A DNA stretch of 64,000 nt, from NCBI GenBank assembly GCA_014155875.1, contig JACEFZ010018149.1:1-64000 (forward strand), given 5' to 3'. The notes beneath the pieces were generated by a model. The model had not been told where the DNA came from. It searched no databases and saw only the letters and a program-made list of their open reading frames with translations. Source of the stretch: Cepaea nemoralis. Its lineage: Eukaryota; Mollusca; Gastropoda; Stylommatophora; Helicidae. Position numbers and translations under genes: made by a program. Shown piece by piece: positions 12,067 through 22,289 of this stretch (positions are counted from its first letter, which is position 1; the number at the start of each line of letters is the position of its first letter).

Positions 12067-13254
12067 GGCTTCTTTTTCCCTGCGCGGCTACCACGCCGCT
12101 TCGGTATGTTTACTGCTGATCGTTCGGAAAACACACGTTGTTCCGCCATGTTGAAAAAACGTAAACACAGACTTTGATTGAGAACCACACACGCTGCTGA
12201 AAATTCACTCAAGGATGGCTTCGCTCGATGCACGAACTCCGTAGCACCCGCGCAGATCTTGAGTAGAAACTCCTGGTTTTACATCCTGGCACACCAATTA
12301 CACGCAAGAAATGAATAAATCCATCCCTTACGCGAAAAAGTTAACGAACACAAAACAACACGACCGTCCGTCGCCATCTTGAAACCGGAAGCTTCCATAG
12401 CTTCCGGAAAGTTGTTCTTCGTTTATCTAAGGTTGTTCTAACCGCAACCAATAAATGATTAGACAGACAGACAGACAGGCAGACAGAGAGGGAGGGACAG
12501 ACAGATAGACAGACAGATAGATAGTCGGGAACGGGAACGGGAGCTTATATGACTACTTATATGAATTAAATGAGATGCTCCACACCAAGAGCCAGGCGAT
12601 GCCGGGCAGGGTCAGACAGACAGACAGACAGACAGACAGTCAGGAACGGGAACGGGAGCTTATATGACTACTTATATTAATTAAATGAGATGCCCCCCAC
12701 CAGGGACTGGGCGAAGCCGGGCCGGGTCTGCTAGTCTTATATATAAATTAGGATGTGTGTGGATATGTATGTCTGTATGTCTGTATGTCCTTTATACGTT
12801 CGCGAACGGCCCATCCGATTGAGATGAAATTTTCTACACGCCTTCCTTTAATTCCAGCGCTGCCAACTGTCGTATTTTTTTCTTCTTCTTCCTCCTCCTC
12901 CCTCCTCCCCCTCCCAAAATACGTGCGTAAATATATGATGATGATGATGAAAGAATCCCCGAACCAAAACGCTAGGGAAAGGGAAGAAAATGACGTGACT
13001 ACACAGAATCGTCACGCGGCAATCATCATCAAGTGCCGTGCCGGCTGGCGTAGGCGTTCATGGCTCTCCGTAGATCTCAGTCTTTGGTTTTCTGGATCAA
13101 CTCTGCTGCTGATATTCCTCCATGCCACGGCAATATCAATAACAATTCATCTTTTTATGTGTAAGGAAGTTATCTACAGTCGTGTAGAAGGGAAGACCAA
13201 TCAATGGAAGGACGGAAATCACAGAACCTAGACGAGTATGAATTTGGAATGGCG

Positions 13255-15630
13255 AACTCCCTCCTCCTCTCTTCTCCTCCTCCCCTCATCCTCCCTCCTC
13301 CTCCCTCTACCTCCTCCCTCCACGCTCCTCCCTCTACCTCCTCCCCCTCCTCCCCCTCCTCCTCCTTCTCCCTCTTTCTTCTCCCTCTTCCTTTCCCCTC
13401 CTCCATCCTCCTCCCTCCTACTCCTCCGCCTCCTCCCCCCTCCTCCTTCTCCCTCCTCCTCCCTCCTCCCCATCCCTTCTCCCTCCTCCTCCCTCTCCTC
13501 CTCATTTCTCCTCATCCCTCCTCTTCCCTTCTCCTCCTCCTCCTCCTCCTCTCTCCTCCTTTTCCTCCCTCTACCTCCTCCCTCCTCCTCCTTCCTCCAC
13601 ATCCCTCTTCCTCCCTCCTCCTTCTCCCTCCACCTCCTCCCTCCTCCTCCTTTCTCCTCCTCCCTCCTCCTCCTCCCCCTTCTCCTCCTGCGTTCTCCTC
13701 CTCCCTCCTCCTCCTTCTCCCTCCTCCCTCTTCCTCCTCCCCCCTCCTCCCTCTCCCTCCTCCTCCCCCTCCCCCCTCTTCCTCCTTCCTCCTCCTCCTC
13801 CTCCTCCTTCACCCTCCTCCTCTCTCCTCCTCCCTCCTCCTCCTCCTTCCTCCTCCCTCCTCCTCCCTCCTCATCCCTGTTCCTCCTCCTTCTCCCTCCT
13901 CCTCCCTCCTCCTCCTTCTCCTCTTTCCCCCTCCTCCTCTTAATCCTCCTCCTCCCTCCTTCTCCCTCCTATTCCTCCCTACTCCTCCTCTTCTCTCCGC
14001 CTATCTCTTCCTCCCTCCTCCTCCTCCTCCACTCTCTTCCTCCTCCCTCCTCCTCCCTCTTCCTCCTCCTCCCTCCTCCTACCTCCTCGCCCTCCTCTTC
14101 CTTCCTCCTTCGCCCTCCTCCCCTCCTCCCTCTCCCTCCTCTTCCTCCTCCATCCTCCTCCTCCCTCTTCCTCCTCCTCCTTCTTCCTCCCGCCTCTTCC
14201 TCCCTCCTCCCCCTCCTCACCCCTCCTCCTACCTCCTCCCTCCCTCCTCCTCCCTCTACATCCTCCCTCCTCCCTCCTCCTCCCCTTCACATTCCTCCTC
14301 CTCCCTCTTCTCTACTCCTCCCTCCTCCTCATCCCTTCTCCTCCCTCCCTCCTCCTCTCTCCTCTCTCTCTCCTCCTCCTCCCTATACCTCTTCCCTCCT
14401 CCCTCCTCCTCACTTATCATTCCTTCCTCCTCCCTCTTCCTCCTCCTCCCTCCTCCCCCTCCTCCTCTTCCTCCTCCTCCCCCTCCTTCTCCTCCCTCCT
14501 CCTTATCCCTCCTCCTTCTTCCTCTTCCTCCTCTTTCTTCCTCCTCTTCCTTCTCCCTCCGCCTCCTCCCTGCTCCTACTCTCTCCTCCTCCTCCCTCCT
14601 CCTCCCTCTCCCTCCTCCTCCCTCTCCTCCTCCTCCTCCCTCCTCCTCCTGCGTTCTCCTCCTCCCTCCTTCTCCCTCCTCCTCCCTCTTCCTCCTCCCT
14701 CCTCCTCCACCCTACTCCTCCCTCCTCCTCCTAATCCGTCCTCCTCCCTCCTATTCCTCCCTACTCCTCCTGTCTCCTCCTCCTCCCTCCTCCTCCCTCT
14801 TCCTCCTCCCTCCTCCTCCCCCTCCTCCCTCTCCCTCCATCCATCCTCATCCCTCCTCCTAATACCTCCTCCTCTCTCCTCACCTCCTCCTCTCTCCTCC
14901 TCCTCCCTCCTCCTCCCTCCTCCTCCTTCTCCTCTTTCCCCCCTCCTCCTCCTAATCCTCCTCCTCCCTCCTCCTCCTCCTCCTCCTCTCTCCACCTCTC
15001 TTCCTCCTACCTCCTCCTCCTCTCTCCTTCCTTTTCCTCCCTCCTCCTCTTCCCTCTACCTCCTCCTTCCTCCACATCCCTCCTCCTCCCTACCTCCTCC
15101 TCTTCCTCCTCCTCCCTCCTCATCATTCTTCCTCCTCCTTCCTTCTCCCCCTCCTATATCCTCCCTCCTCCTTCTCCTCCTCCTTCTACCTCTTCCTTCC
15201 TCCTCCTTCTCCCTCCACCTCCTCCCTCCTCCTCTCTCCTCCTCCTCCTCCTCCTCCCTCCTCCTCCTCCTGCGTTCTCCTCCTCCCTCCTCCTCCTCCT
15301 TCTCCCTCCTTCTCCTTCTTCCTCCTCCCTCTTCCTCCTCCCTCCTCCTCCCTCTTCCTCCTCCTCCTTCTCCCTCCTCCTCCCTCTACTCCTCTCTACT
15401 CCTCCTCCTCCCTCCTTCCTCCTTCCTCCTCCTCCCTCCTCCTCCTTCTCCTCTTTCCCCCCTCTTCCTCCTAATCCCTCCTCCTCCCTCCTATTCCTCC
15501 CTACTCCTCCTCCTCCCTCCTCCTACTCTCTCTGCCTATCTCTTCCTCCCTCCTCCTCCTCCCTCCTCCACCCTCTTCCTCCTCCTTCCTCCTACTTCCC
15601 ATTTTTCTTCTTCTTCTGCTGCTGCTGCCG
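13255..15630. repeat. 2.3-kb pyrimidine-only CTC/TCC array (Helitron copy 2)
   Basis: Almost pure C/T on the + strand for about 2.3 kb, followed by (TTC)n(TGC)n and the same 100-base tail found after the first array. Open frames of up to about 550 codons here are compositional, not genes. Confidence 0.95.
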
Positions 15631-15744
15631 CCGTTCCATTTACCCAAGTTAATTGTTGGGGGAATATGTAAAGATCTTTCAAGTGCTCTTTCTAATGCTT
15701 TTTGTCCGTTTATCTAAGGTTGTTCTAACCGCAACCAATAAATG

Positions 15745-15746
15745 AT

Positions 15747-15798
<52 letters not shown>

Positions 15799-15800
15799 GA
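15745..15800. repeat. (ACAG)n microsatellites in the Helitron tails
   Basis: ACAG/AGAC tetranucleotide runs occur at about 12460-12515, 12605-12640, 15745-15800 and 15915-15985, always just upstream of the repeated Helitron 3' motif. Confidence 0.9.
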
Positions 15801-15916
15801 GGGAGGGACAGACAGACAGATAGATAGTCGGGAACGGGAACGGGAGATTATATGACTACTTATATGAATTAAATGAGATGCTCCACACCAGGAGCCAGGC
15901 GATGCCGGGCAGGGTC

Positions 15917-15981
<65 letters not shown>

Positions 15982-16077
15982 GTCGGTAACGGGAACGGGA
16001 GCTTATATGACTACTTATATGAATTAAATGAGATGCTCCCCACCAGGGACTGGGCGAAGCCGGGCCGGGTCTGCTAG

Positions 16078-16086
16078 TGTGTGTGT

Positions 16087-16183
<97 letters not shown>
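16078..16183. repeat. (GT)/(AT)n microsatellite
   Basis: A short GT run followed by about 95 bases of alternating AT, directly after the Helitron 3' end. Confidence 0.95.
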
Positions 16184-16185
<2 letters not shown>

Positions 16186-17110
16186 TGTAACCGTTTCACT
16201 TTCTTAAGGAAAATGGATACAGGTGGGGGTTAAACGAGCTAAACATTTTCAGTTCTCCTATTTCATTTTGAGAAAGTGGAAATTGGAGTGGAACCATTAA
16301 TATAAACCGGGACCTCCCTAGATATCCCGAGCCAATATGGGTACTTTGTCTTCCAGCGACCTGTCCACTCCATATGAATGTAATGTTGTCCCATTACTCT
16401 AGCATAACTTCATAAAGGAGTAAGCTTCAGTGGGTACTGCACCTTCCTCCCCAACATACCACAACATCACATAAAAAGGCGTGAAACCAAACAAGAATAA
16501 TCAGCCAAGATGTTTCACCTCAAATACTACAAAATAACAAGTCTCTGGTCTACCAACCTCGATTTAAGTCACCTGATTCTAATCACACAAAAGCACAGGG
16601 ATCCAAAAGAATTGTCTGAACTGTCTACAGTTTTGGCTGACCTTAAGGCCAGTTGTATTATGTTATGATGTGTTGAACGATGTCACTGCACATTGGCCAT
16701 TCCTATGCGTGCTAAGTCCTCCGATGCAGCAGATATCCCAAAGTAATTCTGCTGGCTGTTCCCATGAGCGGTTGGTTATGGTATGTCCTCTCTTTCCCCC
16801 CGAAGGTGGCATTGACGTGCTTGACCAGGCTTTACTCCCAGTTCGTGCAGTCGGGCTAGCGTCGGTGTCTCGTCTCTGTGAGTCCACAATGTACTCATTG
16901 TAGCAGCCCTGTCCATGCTTCTTCCCATTTGCATTGGTCTGTTGCTACCGTAATGCTTCTGTTCTTTGTACTGTAACTAATTACTATCACAAAACATCTA
17001 TTGTTTCATCTATCTTCATTTTCTATGTTTTTTTTAAATAGTGTAAATATGTAATATATGGCTGTGACAGTGATGTATGTAGTCAGAAAGAAAGAAATCT
17101 GACAGCTCAT
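16184..17110. other. Non-coding stretch with one old diverged repeat
   Basis: No convincing gene. The segment around 16715-16860 resembles 47600-47740 (shared blocks such as TGCAGCAG, CCATGAG and TGTCTCCTCT-like), so it is probably an old dispersed repeat. Elsewhere I see nothing recognisable. Confidence 0.4.
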
Positions 17111-17117
17111 TTTATTC

Positions 17118-17246
17118 TCTGACGATGAAAGTGATCGCCAAGCTGACAGATGCTCTAGAGTCGGTCCGAGCAAGACAGAACAAGGAACTGACTGCAGCTA
17201 AAACAGAGAAGAAATCTACATTCTTTTCATTTCTGTTCAGCTCAAG
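17118..17246 (+). CDS. Possible host exon
   Basis: An open stretch reads MKVIAKLTDALESVRARQNK and continues with a Lys/Ala-rich helix and FFSFLFSS. A possible donor (AG|GTGGGA) lies at about 17246. The amphipathic, coiled-coil-like composition is unlike the surrounding repeats. No acceptor is obvious, and its donor phase does not fit the next candidate exon directly. It may be a chance frame. Confidence 0.25.
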
Positions 17247-17404
17247 GTGGGACCGGAACATTTACCTCGGCCCAGAATACACAGAATAAATCTGCCGGTA
17301 CATCTGGAGCAGGCCATCCTCAAACTGTGTTGTATATTTTCTGTAAGTTGGGAGTCTGTATAGTTGAAGATATGAACGGAAAAAAAAAACCACACGCAAG
17401 CACG

Positions 17405-17408
<4 letters not shown>

Positions 17409-17437
<29 letters not shown>

Positions 17438-17500
17438 CGACATCACATACGTTGAGCATAGTTGAAGATATGAACAACACACACACAAACACACACACCA
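17409..17500. repeat. (CA)n microsatellites
   Basis: CA runs at about 17400-17437 and 17476-17498, separated by a short duplicated motif (GTTGAAGATATGAAC occurs on both sides). Confidence 0.9.
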
Positions 17501-17559
17501 ACATCACATACGTACATATATCCATGCTAGCCCCGTGTGCTGGTATTATTGCTACTTTC

Positions 17560-17760
17560 AGAATTGGGTGGAGTCAAGAACCCACATCACAGCACCTGGG
17601 ATATTCCCATACGTACTTCATTCTGATCTACAGCCAGCGAAGAGTCCGAATACCGGTGGTACCAGCTGCAGTCTGATTATGTGTCTGTGTGGCCTTTCCT
17701 CGGAGTCCTGAGTGACTGCCAGATCCTCTGGCCACTCTCTGCCACACCATTTATGTCAAG
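17560..17760 (-). mobile_element. 3' fragment of an I-like LINE
   Basis: It matches the 3' end of the LINE at 33800-34899 (compare 33830-33990), covering the post-RNase-H tail domain: the sequence around CAGCCAGCGAAGAGT and the cysteine-bearing terminus. Related fragments occur at 23875-23995 and 57565-57700. Confidence 0.7.
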
Positions 17761-17808
17761 TCATTTGGATTTATCTGTTCTTCTACACCATTCACGGTTC
17801 CTCTACAC

Positions 17809-18535
17809 CAATGGTTCCCAAGCTTTTCAAGCAGAGGGCCATATCTACTACTTTCGGTAGTTAAGAGAGCCACAACATTATAAAATTATAAAAGTCGTGC
17901 AATATCATTCTTACTTTTCTTAACTTTCGTCAACAAAATTCTAAAACTTTAAAGGCAGTCAGTATCAGTACTAAACTGCGGTCATTTTTTTTTTTTTTTT
18001 TGTGTTGAAATCAAAAGTTAATTTAACAATAAATTTTAAATCAGTTTCGAAAATCGCTATTAATGTAATTACAGTTCTTCATAACCAGTTACTTAAGTTA
18101 AGATGTCAGTTTATCAATGTCTGGCCACAAATATGTCGTGCCCAAAGTCATAAGCGCAGCTACGTTACTTTCGGTAGATCTGGAATGTTGCTTGTTTTTA
18201 TAACGGCCATTGCGGAAAATGACTGCTCGCATCTGTGAGTCGAACAAAAACGAAAAATGTATCTCTGGGCGAATAAACGCAAGTGTTCAAATTGTTCAAC
18301 TGAAAATAGTCGCCAGAATGAAATCGTATGATCAGCTGAAGGTTGCGAACTGAACAGGTGCATTCGATAATATCTGAACATAACCACGAGCAGAGTAAAT
18401 TATCGCACGCTCCAAGTGCATTTTTTTTTTAAAATTATTAAAATATATTATATTAAATAACGGCGGCCTCGCGTGCCACTTACTTACAGCTGGCGGGCCA
18501 CAAGTGGCCCGCGGGCCGTGGTTTGGAAACCTCTG
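17809..18535. mobile_element. Non-autonomous hAT element (about 727 bp)
   Basis: The ends CAATGGTTCCCAAGCTTTTC and, inverted, CAGAGGTTTCCAAACCACGG are imperfect hAT-type terminal inverted repeats. An 8-bp direct repeat CTCTACAC flanks it (17801-17808 and 18536-18543). No transposase is present. Its right-hand 665 bases recur at 53571-54237. Because the target is a minisatellite containing the same octamer, the duplication alone is weaker evidence than usual. Confidence 0.75.
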
Positions 18536-18643
18536 CTCTACACCATTCACAGTTCCTTTACACCATTCACAGTTCCTCTACACCATTCACGGTTCCTCTA
18601 CACCATTCACGGTTCCTCTACACCATTCACGGTTCCTCTACAC
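18536..18643. repeat. 20-bp minisatellite, copy A (split by hAT elements)
   Basis: Units of CTCTACACCATTCACGGTTC. Single or few units lie at about 17786-17808, five at 18536-18643, and about five more at 20994-21095. The array was cut by the two hAT insertions. Confidence 0.95.
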
Positions 18644-18707
18644 CAGGGGTGGGCAAACTTTTCTTGCGGAGGGCCGCATTGACAAATGTAAAGCTATTGG
18701 CGGGCCG

Positions 18708-18826
<119 letters not shown>

Positions 18827-19065
18827 ATTTTGTTTACAGCAACCTATCACAATAAGTAATTATTAATTATTTATAGGTTATTAAGCAGTATAAATAACTA
18901 ATTATTGCAATTTTATGTTACTTATACACTTATACATTATATTTGACAATAGGGACACAAACTTTTACTAATTTGTTAACACGATTTTACAAATATTCTT
19001 TATTATCTATCAATGGCTTTAATTTAGACACGCAGCGACTACATTGTCACTACAATTGTTGATTT

Positions 19066-20848
19066 CTAATGAGATGTGTGTAACTGCTTGCAATTTTTGA
19101 CAATATTCTTGAAATCTGGAGCAAGTTTACTTGTTGAAATTCGCGTGACAGCATGTAAGTTGCAGTCCGACAATAAAGACCTATTCATAGATTTGTTGAT
19201 CTTCAAGCAAGAGAATGCATGTTCGCAAATGTATGTTGATCGAAATAATGATAAAAGTTTAGCTGCAAAGTTTTTCAAGTTGGGAAATGATTCTTGTGAT
19301 AAAGATCAATAGAAATCCAGCAAGTCATCTGACCTGAATTTCTCTTTCAGGTCATGATCTGCTTGTAAGTCAAGCAGCTCCAACTGTATGTCCTCTGTGG
19401 CTGTATCAGCTTCTGCACTAAAAGGTGAACTGAGAATATTGAACTATGGCTCTAATTTCTTGAAATCTTGGAATCTCCATCCAAATTCTTCAATCAATGC
19501 ATCTAATCGGGCTTTGTATTTTTCAGTCATTTCACCAGAAATGGTTTCTTGTTTCATCAAAGGGAAGTGACAAAATCTTTTTTCACTTGCTTGTCTGGAG
19601 AACAGTGACAGTTTTGCCTGAAATGATTTTACATATACATACAATTCATGTGCAAACACACCATTGCCCTGAAGTTTGACATTCAGTTCATTTAACTTTT
19701 TCATAATTTCAATGGCAAACATAAAGTCTAACTGCCACTCTTTATTGACAATGTTAGTATTAAAGTCACATGCAATGCCCATCATCTCTAGGAACGTCAC
19801 TATGTCTTCTCTGAGTTCCCACACTCGCCTCAACACCTTGCCGAGACTCAGCCATCGAACATTGGTGTGGTTCAGGACATAGGAATGTTCATTTCCAAAT
19901 CGTCAAGTAATGACTTGAACTGTCTGTGATTAAGTCCTCTTGATCTAATGAGGTTGATGACACTGACAACTGGGTCAATAACATGTTTGATATTCAAAAC
20001 AGTTTTACATATACTTTCTTGATGAATCACACAGTGAAGTGGTAATAATGTGTGGTCTGGATATTCTGTTTTAATCTTATCACTTATCAACTTTATCAGA
20101 CCTACATTTTTTCCAGTCAAAGCACGAGCTCCGTCAGTTGTAACACTTGCCGACTCAGTTCTGTCAATACAGTTAGTAACAGCATTGAATATATCATGAC
20201 CTGTGATTGTGTCTTTGCGTGACTCAACACTCAGTAACTCTTCAGTGAGTTTGAAAGAAGTGTTTATTATAGTATCATGTACATCGGTACTCTCATCCAA
20301 TGCAAGAGAGTACCACAAAAATTATTTACTTGCATCTTGAAGTTTATGCATCAAATTGTCACTGATCTTGTCACCACGTCTGACCACAGTTCTTCTTGAT
20401 AAATTAATGTTGTGAAATCTGTTTTGTTTTGTTTTTTGTTCTTGACACATAATGTTTGCTGCATCTAGCAAACATTCCTTGATGAACTCGCCATCAGAAA
20501 ATGGCCTGTTCCGTTTTACAATTTTGTGTGACAGCACAAGACTAGCTTCAGTTGCAGCATCTTGAATTGAAGACTGTTTAGTGAAAACAGTTTGCTGTTT
20601 CTCCAAATTATTCACCAACTCAAGGCATTTCCTTTCCTTCTCTTCGGTCGTTAAATTGTATCCGAAATCGGAATGTTTTGTTTTATAATGTCTTTTTAAA
20701 TTGCATTCCTTGAAGACAGCCACCTACTCACGACTCAATAAGCAAACTGATTTGCTATCAACTTTTATAAAACAGTACTTAGTTGTCCATTCATCATTAA
20801 AAACACGGCATTCATCTTCAATCTTACATTTGTTATTGACACTCATCA
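19066..20848 (-). pseudogene. hAT transposase (ZBED/GTF2IRD2/SCAND3-like)
   Basis: From the methionines at 20848. A BED-like zinc-finger stretch (ending CNLKRHYKTKHSDFG) is interrupted by an in-frame stop at about 20724. A helical region and the catalytic core follow (SLALDESTDVHDT, SVTTDGARALTGKN, LLPLHCVIHQESICKTVLN). The C-terminal hAT dimerisation motif is near 19150-19250 (STYICEHAFSCLKINKSMNR). There are several breaks: 20724, about 20322, about 19872, about 19444 and about 19310. The family is recognised from the DESTD and CIIHQE-like motifs typical of animal GTF2IRD2-type hATs. It is not functional as it stands. Confidence 0.88.
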
Positions 20849-21109
20849 TAACGGTATATGAAATTCTGTAAAATTCAACAAAATAACTTAAAAACGAATT
20901 TAAAATTTGTATTTCTAAATGCCCTCGCGGGCCGCATAAAATCACTTGGCGGGCCGCATGCGGCCCGCGGGCCGTAGTTTGCCCCCCCCCCTGCTCTACA
21001 CCATTCACGGTTGCTCTACACCATTCACGGTTCCTCTACACCATTCACGGTTCCTCTACACCATTCACGGTTCCTCTACACCATTTACGGTTCTTTTACA
21101 TCATTCACA

Positions 21110-21500
21110 CGATTCCAAAGAGCCCCACCATGCCTGCCTTATCGTGCACCAGTACCCGGCCCAGTGGTGCACACCCAGCCAATCTGCCCGCCCAGTGGTG
21201 CACACCCAGCCAATCTGCCCGCCCAGTGGTGCACAACCAGCCAATCTGCCCGCCCAGTGGTGCACCAGCCAATCTGCCCGCCCAGTGGTGTACACACAGA
21301 CAATCTGCCCGCCCAGTGGTGTACACACAGACAATCTGCCCGCCCAGTGGTGTACACACAGACAATCTGCCCGCCCAGTGGTGTACACACAGACAATCTG
21401 CCCGCCCAGTGGTGTACACACAGCCAATCTGCCCGCCTACTCGTTTGCCACCACACCAGCATGTCTTGGAGAGAATATTCAATGGATGCTCACCAAATTG
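21110..21500 (-). mobile_element. I-like LINE fragment (RNase H region) with internal 31-bp expansion
   Basis: The sequence around GCCAATCTGCCCGCC corresponds to the RNase H stretch NEQADRLAGSAKLGG of the LINE at 33800-34899 (compare 34100-34160). The 31-base block CCCAGTGGTGTACACACAGA + CAATCTGCCCG is repeated about nine times at 21163-21440, whereas the second copy at 54765-54800 has a single unit. The repeated frames on both strands are artefacts of the repeat. Confidence 0.85.
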
Positions 21501-21689
21501 ATTTGTTGACACTTTAGAATACAGTGCATCAAATCTTGGAATATCATAATAACACAGGCCTCTTTGGTATAAGGCAATTGCCATATAATTATCCTGGTCT
21601 ATGCTTGTGTTCAAATACTGTATGACATATCTATATCTCCTCCGAAGTAGAGATGAGACACACTCATCACCACCATGTTGCAGGTCCTT

Positions 21690-21790
21690 TCAAGAACATG
21701 GCTGCCATCACAGCCCACGACAAGATCCTCGATCCCTGGCCTGTCCTGCTTCCTTCCCCCTCCCCTCTCCCCTTTGCATCAATGATCTGG
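21690..21790 (+). CDS. Weak host exon candidate
   Basis: After TTGCAG at about 21678-21683 a frame reads PFKNMAAITAHDKILDPWPV and runs on without a stop for over 100 bases. It is conserved in the second copy (about 55040-55150), but that copy has a one-base insertion in the C-rich part. No good donor follows. It could equally be repeat-derived. Confidence 0.2.
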
Positions 21791-22099
21791 CAGCTAATAG
21801 TGCCAGTTCTGATTCTGTGTTGATTGATGAGGTCCGCTCATTCTACTGGTGTACCTCTCGTGTCTGGCCGTGCCAATTCTTACTCACAAGTCTCTCATTC
21901 TAGACAACGATGTGGATTCACTGGCGTCAAACTGCTCTGCTCTCCACATCTCTCTAAGGTTCAGTTATATTATTAATGCCCTTAGAGAGATTGATTCTCA
22001 ATATAAGAATAATATTTGATTTCTTTATATAATTGTCTTTTTTAAATGTATTCATGACTTGTAACGTATTCGGGGACTTTTTTCTCCTTGCACGCTCAG

Positions 22100-22252
22100 A
22101 TCCCTACACCAGCAGCTGTTTTTCTGTCCAGCAGTAACCAGGACACTTCCATCTCAAATGATTCCATTTATTTAACGGAAGAAGCTGATCCGTATCCCGT
22201 CTGTGTCCAGGCAGATGATGGTTTTAAACTAACTGACGTTGGCAGCAGGCAG
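22100..22252 (+). CDS. Host exon, copy A (51 codons)
   Basis: The acceptor is a pyrimidine-rich tract ending GCTCAG at 22099. The donor is CAG|GTAAGT at 22252. The 153 bases are open in phase 0 and encode an acidic, Ser-rich segment starting IPTPAAVFLSSSNQDTS and ending FKLTDVGSRQ. Both splice sites are strong and the exon is retained in the second copy, so it is probably real. Phase 0 on both sides is compatible with splicing to the terminal exon at 46808. I do not recognise the protein. A regulatory linker is plausible from its composition. Confidence 0.6.
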
Positions 22253-22289
22253 GTAAGTCTATTTGATTAGTTTGTTTTGAAATGTTGAC

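Larger units (their letters stand above)
1595..12406 (-). mobile_element. I-like LINE with endonuclease, RT and RNase H, interrupted by an LTR element
   Basis: The element lies on the minus strand. It is bounded by a 12-bp direct repeat GAAAGTTGTTCT (1583-1594 and 12407-12418). Its 3' end at 1595-1625 carries a GTTA/TAAC repeat tail. It encodes an APE-type endonuclease, a reverse transcriptase with YADD and an RNase H domain, the order seen in I-superfamily elements. An LTR element at 2998-9924 splits the RT. Removing it with one ATGAT copy restores a continuous frame across the junction. The homologous site in Helitron unit 2 (about 15690-15710) lacks the LINE. Several frameshifts make it non-functional. 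Confidence 0.85.
684..12734 (+). mobile_element. Helitron-like unit 1 (3' portion, interrupted)
   Basis: After removing the LINE at 1595-12406, the bases 1500-1594 plus 12407-12734 are collinear with 15600-16077 of unit 2, including the stretch around TTTATCTAAGGTTGTTCTAA, the (ACAG)n runs and the same terminus. The unit ends GGGTCTGCTAG at 12734, a typical CTRR Helitron 3' end. Its 5' end is missing because the array begins directly after the LINE tail at 683. No Rep/helicase gene is visible, so it is non-autonomous. The Helitron assignment rests on termini only. Confidence 0.6.
12735..16077 (+). mobile_element. Helitron-like unit 2 (non-autonomous)
   Basis: It starts TCTTATATATAAATTAGG at 12735, directly after the CTAG of unit 1, and ends GGGTCTGCTAG at 16077, followed by T. 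TC...CTAG ends and an AT-rich 5' tip are Helitron features. The 5' 500 bases contain the TGTATGTCTGTATGTCC stretch common in animal Helitrons. The interior is mostly the pyrimidine array at 13255-15630. No Rep/helicase frame is present. The last about 100 bases occur twice (about 15827-15918 and 15984-16077), and the same holds in unit 1 (about 12527-12617 and 12640-12734). Confidence 0.65.

Noticed and set aside
13204..14862. Open frame of about 550 codons, Ser/Pro/Leu-rich, plus Gly/Arg/Glu frames on the other strand
   Set aside because: It arises from C/T-only DNA without stop-compatible composition. All frames are open, there are no domains, and the same happens at 614-1550.
17118..17290. 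Assigning a named host gene
   Set aside because: The exon candidates are short and I cannot recall a protein that matches securely, so no name is given.
21101..21614. Frames of 107-169 codons on both strands with GQIVCVYTTGRAD-type repeats
   Set aside because: 31-bp expansion within a LINE RNase H fragment; not an independent gene.
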